DNA of 64,000 bases from NCBI RefSeq assembly GCF_008123515.1, contig NZ_VSSR01000017.1, positions 1-64,000 of the forward strand, read 5' to 3'. Both the position numbers and the translations under genes were made by a program. Origin of the DNA: Bradyrhizobium cytisi. GTDB lineage: Bacteria; Pseudomonadota; Alphaproteobacteria; Rhizobiales; Xanthobacteraceae. Below the pieces are notes generated by a model, which did no database searches, was not told where the DNA came from, and saw nothing but the letters and a program-made list of their open reading frames with translations. Shown here piece after piece: positions 60,504-64,000 of this stretch (positions are counted from its first letter, which is position 1; every line of letters starts with the position of its first letter).

Positions 60504-61493
60504 ATGAAAAAGCTGATCAACAGCACCGATACGATACTCGAAGAAAGTCTGGACGGTTTCGCGGCAGCCCATGCGGGTATCCTGCTTCTTGGTGCCGAGC
60601 GAAAATTCGTCCGGCGCCGCACGTTGAAGCCAGGCAAGGTCGCGCTGATTTCGGGCGGCGGCTCGGGACATGAGCCGCTGCATGCGGGCTTTGTCGGCCT
60701 CGGCATGCTCGATGCCGCTTGCCCCGGTCAAGTCTTCACCTCGCCGACGCCAGACCAGATGATCGAGGCCGCGGAGGCCGTCGACACGGGCGCAGGCGTG
60801 CTCTTCATCGTCAAGAACTACGAAGGTGATGTGATGAATTTCACCATGGCAGCCGAGATGGCCGGGCGGGAAGTTGCGAGCGTGGTGACCAACGACGACG
60901 TCGCGGTGGAGAAATCGACCTATACGACCGGTCGTCGCGGCGTCGCGGGGACATTGATCGTGGAAAAAATGGTCGGCGCTGCGGCCGAGACCGGAACGCC
61001 GCTTGCCGCTCTCGCGGCGCTCGGCGAAGAGGTCAACCGGCGCACCCGCTCGATGGGGGTGGCGCTGTTGCCATGCACCGTGCCGGCGGCAGGGCGGCCA
61101 AACTTCGCATTGGCCGACAATGAAATGGAAATGGGCGTCGGCATTCATGGCGAGCCCGGCCGGCGCAGGGTGCCGTTGGCGTCCGCCGATGCAATCGCCG
61201 CCGAGCTGCTCGATGCGATCCTGAAGGATCTTGCGCCCGGCAAGGGGAGTGAAGTGCTGCTTCTCGTCAACGGGTTTGGTGCAACGCCTCTGATCGAACT
61301 CTATCTGATGGTCAATGCCGCAAAGCGGATTCTGGACGGCGCGGGGGTGGCAGTGGCGCGCTTCCTGACCGGTTCCTACGTCACATCCCTCGACATGGCC
61401 GGTGTCTCGATCACCGTATCTGTGCTCGATAGCAAGTCGACGAAATTATGGGATGCGCCGGTGCAGACCGCAGCTCTGCGGTGGGGCGTCTGA
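60504..61493 (+). CDS. dhaK: Dihydroxyacetone kinase subunit DhaK
   Basis: Encodes 329 residues of the substrate-binding subunit. His215 in VGIHGEPGR is the residue that binds dihydroxyacetone covalently (His218 in E. coli as I recall); GGGSGHEPLHAGFVG contains His56. Together with DhaL and DhaM it makes dihydroxyacetone phosphate from PEP. ATG 60504 has GGGAGG at 7 bases; a start 15 bases earlier is less likely. It is the last intact gene of the ABC-Dha array. Confidence 0.93.
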   Translation: MKKLINSTDTILEESLDGFAAAHAGILLLGAERKFVRRRTLKPGKVALISGGGSGHEPLHAGFVGLGMLDAACPGQVFTSPTPDQMIEAAEAVDTGAGVLFIVKNYEGDVMNFTMAAEMAGREVASVVTNDDVAVEKSTYTTGRRGVAGTLIVEKMVGAAAETGTPLAALAALGEEVNRRTRSMGVALLPCTVPAAGRPNFALADNEMEMGVGIHGEPGRRRVPLASADAIAAELLDAILKDLAPGKGSEVLLLVNGFGATPLIELYLMVNAAKRILDGAGVAVARFLTGSYVTSLDMAGVSITVSVLDSKSTKLWDAPVQTAALRWGV

Positions 61494-61629
61494 TCTCAGC
61501 TCGCGGCTTGGTTTTGACCGCAAACAATGACTTATCGACTCCGCTCCCGCGAAACTGAGCCTCGTCGTTCCCACCGAGAGAAAATCCATCGAGAGTTCAA
61601 TGCAGCTCTCGCGGCTCCGGTCAGCCGGC

Positions 61630-62178
61630 TCTCATTGTTCTGCCGTCGTCCCCTATTCGCCAGTCCGTTGCCAGGAACAGCTGACGCTGGCCGTTGTCGA
61701 CAACGAGCGCGAGCTGCTCACCACCGACACGGCCTTCTATGTGCCCGATGACGCCGACGGCCGGTTGACGCTGCGCACGACAATGTATCGATGCGGGCCA
61801 ATGACGGACGGGTCCACGCCTGCGGCGCGCTGTGGACCGGACCATGAGACGCCAGGCCGAAAGGGCATGGGCGCGATCTATCATTTCCACCGCGGCGAGC
61901 TGAAACGGCTCTATGCTAAGGTGACCATGCCAAACGCGATCTGCTTTTCGCCCGCCGGTGGCACCGCTTATGTCAGCGACACAGGACGGCGCTGCTGCGG
62001 CGCGTCGCGATCGATCCCTTGACCGCGCCGCCGACCGGCGAGCCGCAGACGCTCTGCTATCACCGCGGCCAGACCCGCGGCCTCGACGGTCAGGGCCGCC
62101 GATCCGCTTCACGGCCAAACATTCGTGCTCGAGGTCGGCGCCACCGGACGCCCCGAGCCACGCATCAGGCTAGACTAG
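61630..62178 (+). pseudogene. Decayed SMP-30/gluconolactonase-type gene
   Basis: Fragments of the SMP-30/gluconolactonase/LRE family lie in different frames. One frame has ANDGRVHACGALW; another has DHETPGRKGMGAIYHFHRGE and KVTMPNAICFSPAGGTAYVSDT; a third has VAIDPLTAPPTGEPQTL and RGQTRGLDG. The typical C-terminal end GQTFVLEVGATGRPEPRIRLD follows, with a stop at 62178. The middle of the beta-propeller (roughly 100 residues) is missing between the last two fragments, and the N-terminus is unclear. It is therefore a frameshifted, internally deleted gene. An intact version would hydrolyse a sugar lactone, consistent with the carbohydrate operon beside it. The left edge is approximate. Confidence 0.65.
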
Positions 62179-62304
62179 CCCGAGCACTAAACCCGAACTT
62201 CGGATATAGATCACGATTTTGGTTGTTCACCAGTTTTCCCCCATCTAGGATCGCGCGCACAACAAGCGCGAGCCCTGAAGCCTCGCACGATGAGGGAGAA
62301 AACG

Positions 62305-64000
62305 ATGAACCGCATTCGTGCGTTGGTGCCGGCGGTGTGCGCATTGGCGCTGCAGCTTTTCCTGCCGATAAGTTCCGGTCACGCGCAGGGCATTCCGCAG
62401 AACATTCCCCGCAAGGAACTGCTGATCCTGGAGAACCCGGAAGGCACCATCAAGAACGCCGGCTGGTTCAACATCTGGGCGATCAATGCCGGCGCGCAAT
62501 CCAACGGCTTGCAGCAGGCCGCGCTCGATACGCTGTGGTACATCGATCCGGAAAGCGGCATCAACGGCGTCTGGGAGAACGCGCTCGCCGCCGACAAGCC
62601 GCAATACAATGCCGATTTCACCGAAATGACGGTGAAGCTGAGCAAGGGCATCTTCTGGAGCGACGGCGTCGAATTTACTGCAGAGGACGTGCTGGCGACG
62701 GTGATGCTGCAGATCAAGAATCCGGGGATGCGCTACAGCGCGGTGATGGCCAGCAACGTCGCCTCGGTCGAGGCGCCGGATCCGTATACGGTGGTGTTCA
62801 AGCTCAAGAAGCCGAATTCGCGCTTCCACGCCAACTTCACGGTGCGCTGGGGTGCGGTCTGGATCCTGCCCAAGCACGTGTTCGAGAAAGTGCCGGATCC
62901 GGCTAAGTTCGACTTCAACAAGCCGATTTCGCTTGGCGCCTATGTGCTGCACAGCTTTGACCCCGACGGCAAATGGTACATCTGGCAATTGCGTGACGAC
63001 TGGCAGCGCACCACGCTGGGGCGCTTCGGCAAGCCGGGTCCGAAATATCTTGCCTATGTCGATCCCGGACCGCCCGACAAGCGCGTGATCGCGCAGCTCA
63101 ACCACGAACTCGACGTCATCCATGACATCGCGCCGGAAGGGATGTTCGCCCTCGCCAAGCAAAGCAAGAGCACCCGCGCCTGGTTCAAGGGGTTCCCGTA
63201 CGGCCATCCGGACCCGACGCTGCCGGCGGTGATTTTCAATGACCAGAACGAGCTGTTCAAAAACCGCGACGTCCGCTGGGCGCTGGCGCTGCTGATCGAC
63301 ATCAAGGCGGTGTCGATGGCGTCCTATCGCGGCGCCGCCACCATCTCGGCGATCGGCGTGCCGCCGACTGGGACGCATCCGGCCACCTACCATCAGCCGA
63401 TGGAGGAATGGCTGAAGAACTTCGAGATCGATACCGGCAAGCGCAAGATCAAGCCCTACGATCCGACCATCGGCAAGCAGATCGCCGACATGCTGCGGCC
63501 CTCGATGGGCGAGCAGATCCCGTCGGATCCGAAGGAGATCGCCCGCGCCTTCGGCATGGGCTGGTGGAAGACCGATCCGCAGGCCGCCGCTGAACTCCTC
63601 GAGAAGGCCGGCTTCACCAAGCGCGGCGGCGCCTGGTCGACACCGGACGGCAAGCCGTTCACGGTGCGCGTCATGGTCGAAGGCGATCTGCGGCCGGTGA
63701 TGACCCGCGCCGGCACCATGATCGTGCAGCAGTGGAAGCAGGCCGGCATCGATGCCAAGATCGACGTTGCGCAAGGCACGCTGCCGACCCGCCGAGCCGC
63801 CGGCGATTTCGACAGCTTCATCGGCTGGAGTGTCGAGACCTGGGGCGGCCATCAGGACCTGTCGTATTTCCTCGACAGCTGGCACTCGCAGTTCGTTGCC
63901 GAGCCCGGCAAGTCGCAGCCGCAGCGCAACTGGCAGCGCTGGTCCAACCCCGAGCTCGACAAGATCATCGAACAGACCCGCAGCGTCGGCTTCGACGATC
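62305..64000 (+). CDS. ABC transporter family 5 substrate-binding protein, 5' part
   Basis: Partial gene running off the right edge; 565 codons are visible. It has a Sec signal peptide (residues 1-27, cleavage near GHA-QG) and a family 5 (peptide/oligosaccharide/nickel) binding-protein body: GLQQAALDTLWYIDPESGINGVWENALAADKP, KLSKGIFWSDGVEFTAEDVLATVML, PYTVVFKLKKPNSRFHANF, LFKNRDVRWALALLIDIKAV and AAELLEKAGFTKRGGAWSTPDGKPF. GAGGGA precedes ATG 62305. Such proteins capture peptides or sugars in the periplasm; the ligand and the permease genes lie beyond the window. The long open frame on the opposite strand is a shadow. Confidence 0.9.
   Translation, partial: MNRIRALVPAVCALALQLFLPISSGHAQGIPQNIPRKELLILENPEGTIKNAGWFNIWAINAGAQSNGLQQAALDTLWYIDPESGINGVWENALAADKPQYNADFTEMTVKLSKGIFWSDGVEFTAEDVLATVMLQIKNPGMRYSAVMASNVASVEAPDPYTVVFKLKKPNSRFHANFTVRWGAVWILPKHVFEKVPDPAKFDFNKPISLGAYVLHSFDPDGKWYIWQLRDDWQRTTLGRFGKPGPKYLAYVDPGPPDKRVIAQLNHELDVIHDIAPEGMFALAKQSKSTRAWFKGFPYGHPDPTLPAVIFNDQNELFKNRDVRWALALLIDIKAVSMASYRGAATISAIGVPPTGTHPATYHQPMEEWLKNFEIDTGKRKIKPYDPTIGKQIADMLRPSMGEQIPSDPKEIARAFGMGWWKTDPQAAAELLEKAGFTKRGGAWSTPDGKPFTVRVMVEGDLRPVMTRAGTMIVQQWKQAGIDAKIDVAQGTLPTRRAAGDFDSFIGWSVETWGGHQDLSYFLDSWHSQFVAEPGKSQPQRNWQRWSNPELDKIIEQTRSVGFDD

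Noticed and set aside
62245..63885. Long open frame (546 codons) on the minus strand
   Set aside because: It is antisense to the binding-protein gene at 62305, which has a ribosome site, signal peptide and family motifs. The minus-strand product resembles nothing.
1..64000. CRISPR arrays, rRNA genes, intact insertion sequences or phage genes
   Set aside because: No regularly spaced direct repeats, no rRNA-like sequence and no transposase or integrase reading frame were found by eye.

Overview
The window looks like chromosomal DNA of a Bradyrhizobium-type alphaproteobacterium (family Nitrobacteraceae). The grounds are high GC, tightly overlapping ATGA gene junctions, a cyo quinol oxidase operon, large winged-helix/ATPase regulators, a polyhydroxyalkanoate gene set, polyol-type ABC/Dha genes, and a non-coding stretch near 47.4-48.0 kb that I recognise from memory as a dispersed repeat of Bradyrhizobium genomes. 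Species cannot be fixed from the sequence alone.

Layout. 1-2.1 kb: 3' end of a cytochrome bo3 operon (cyoB partial, cyoC, cyoD) closed by a strong hairpin. 2.1-5.3 kb: a small secreted Cys-containing protein, two tandem acetoacetate-decarboxylase-family paralogues and an AraC regulator. 5.3-17 kb: three paralogous ~950-residue winged-helix/P-loop ATPase (STAND-type) regulators and one MalT-like LuxR regulator. 17-22 kb: poxB, an anchored hypothetical protein, an OpgC-like acyltransferase and a membrane class III adenylate cyclase. 22-31.7 kb: an AraC regulator divergent from a cluster that resembles Pseudomonas medium-chain-length PHA genes (acyl-CoA ligase, MaoC hydratase, class II-like PhaC, PhaZ, phasin), then an acyl-CoA dehydrogenase and a ThDP enzyme.

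31.7-45.9 kb: an apparent catabolic region. It holds an IclR regulator divergent from a VOC protein, an LLM flavin monooxygenase, a flavin reductase fused to an IclR effector domain, an alpha/beta hydrolase, an MFS carrier, two related crotonases, a LysR regulator, pirin, DoxX, a CocE-like hydrolase, an acyl-CoA ligase and a TetR regulator. The inferred logic is flavin-dependent oxygenation, hydrolysis, CoA activation and beta-oxidation-type steps; the substrate is unknown.

45.9-51.4 kb: a patchwork of lower-GC DNA with a frameshifted ATPase remnant, the dispersed repeat, a DHA2-type MFS exporter, a small ABM-like protein, an ECF sigma factor with a SnoaL-like tail, and a tRNA-Glu-like 3' fragment. 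This is consistent with an old integration zone. 51.4-61.5 kb: one long operon-like array that couples a carbohydrate/polyol ABC transporter (binding protein, two permeases, a 70-residue membrane protein, two ATPases) to a complete PEP-dependent dihydroxyacetone kinase (DhaL, DhaM, HPr, EI, HTH protein, DhaK). 61.5-64 kb: a decayed SMP-30/gluconolactonase gene and the 5' part of a family 5 peptide-type binding protein that runs off the window.

Most promising for follow-up: the reductase/IclR fusion and its pathway, the ABC-Dha-PTS array, the ADC paralogue with Arg at the Schiff-base position, and the regulator cluster. No CRISPR array, rRNA or intact tRNA gene was seen.
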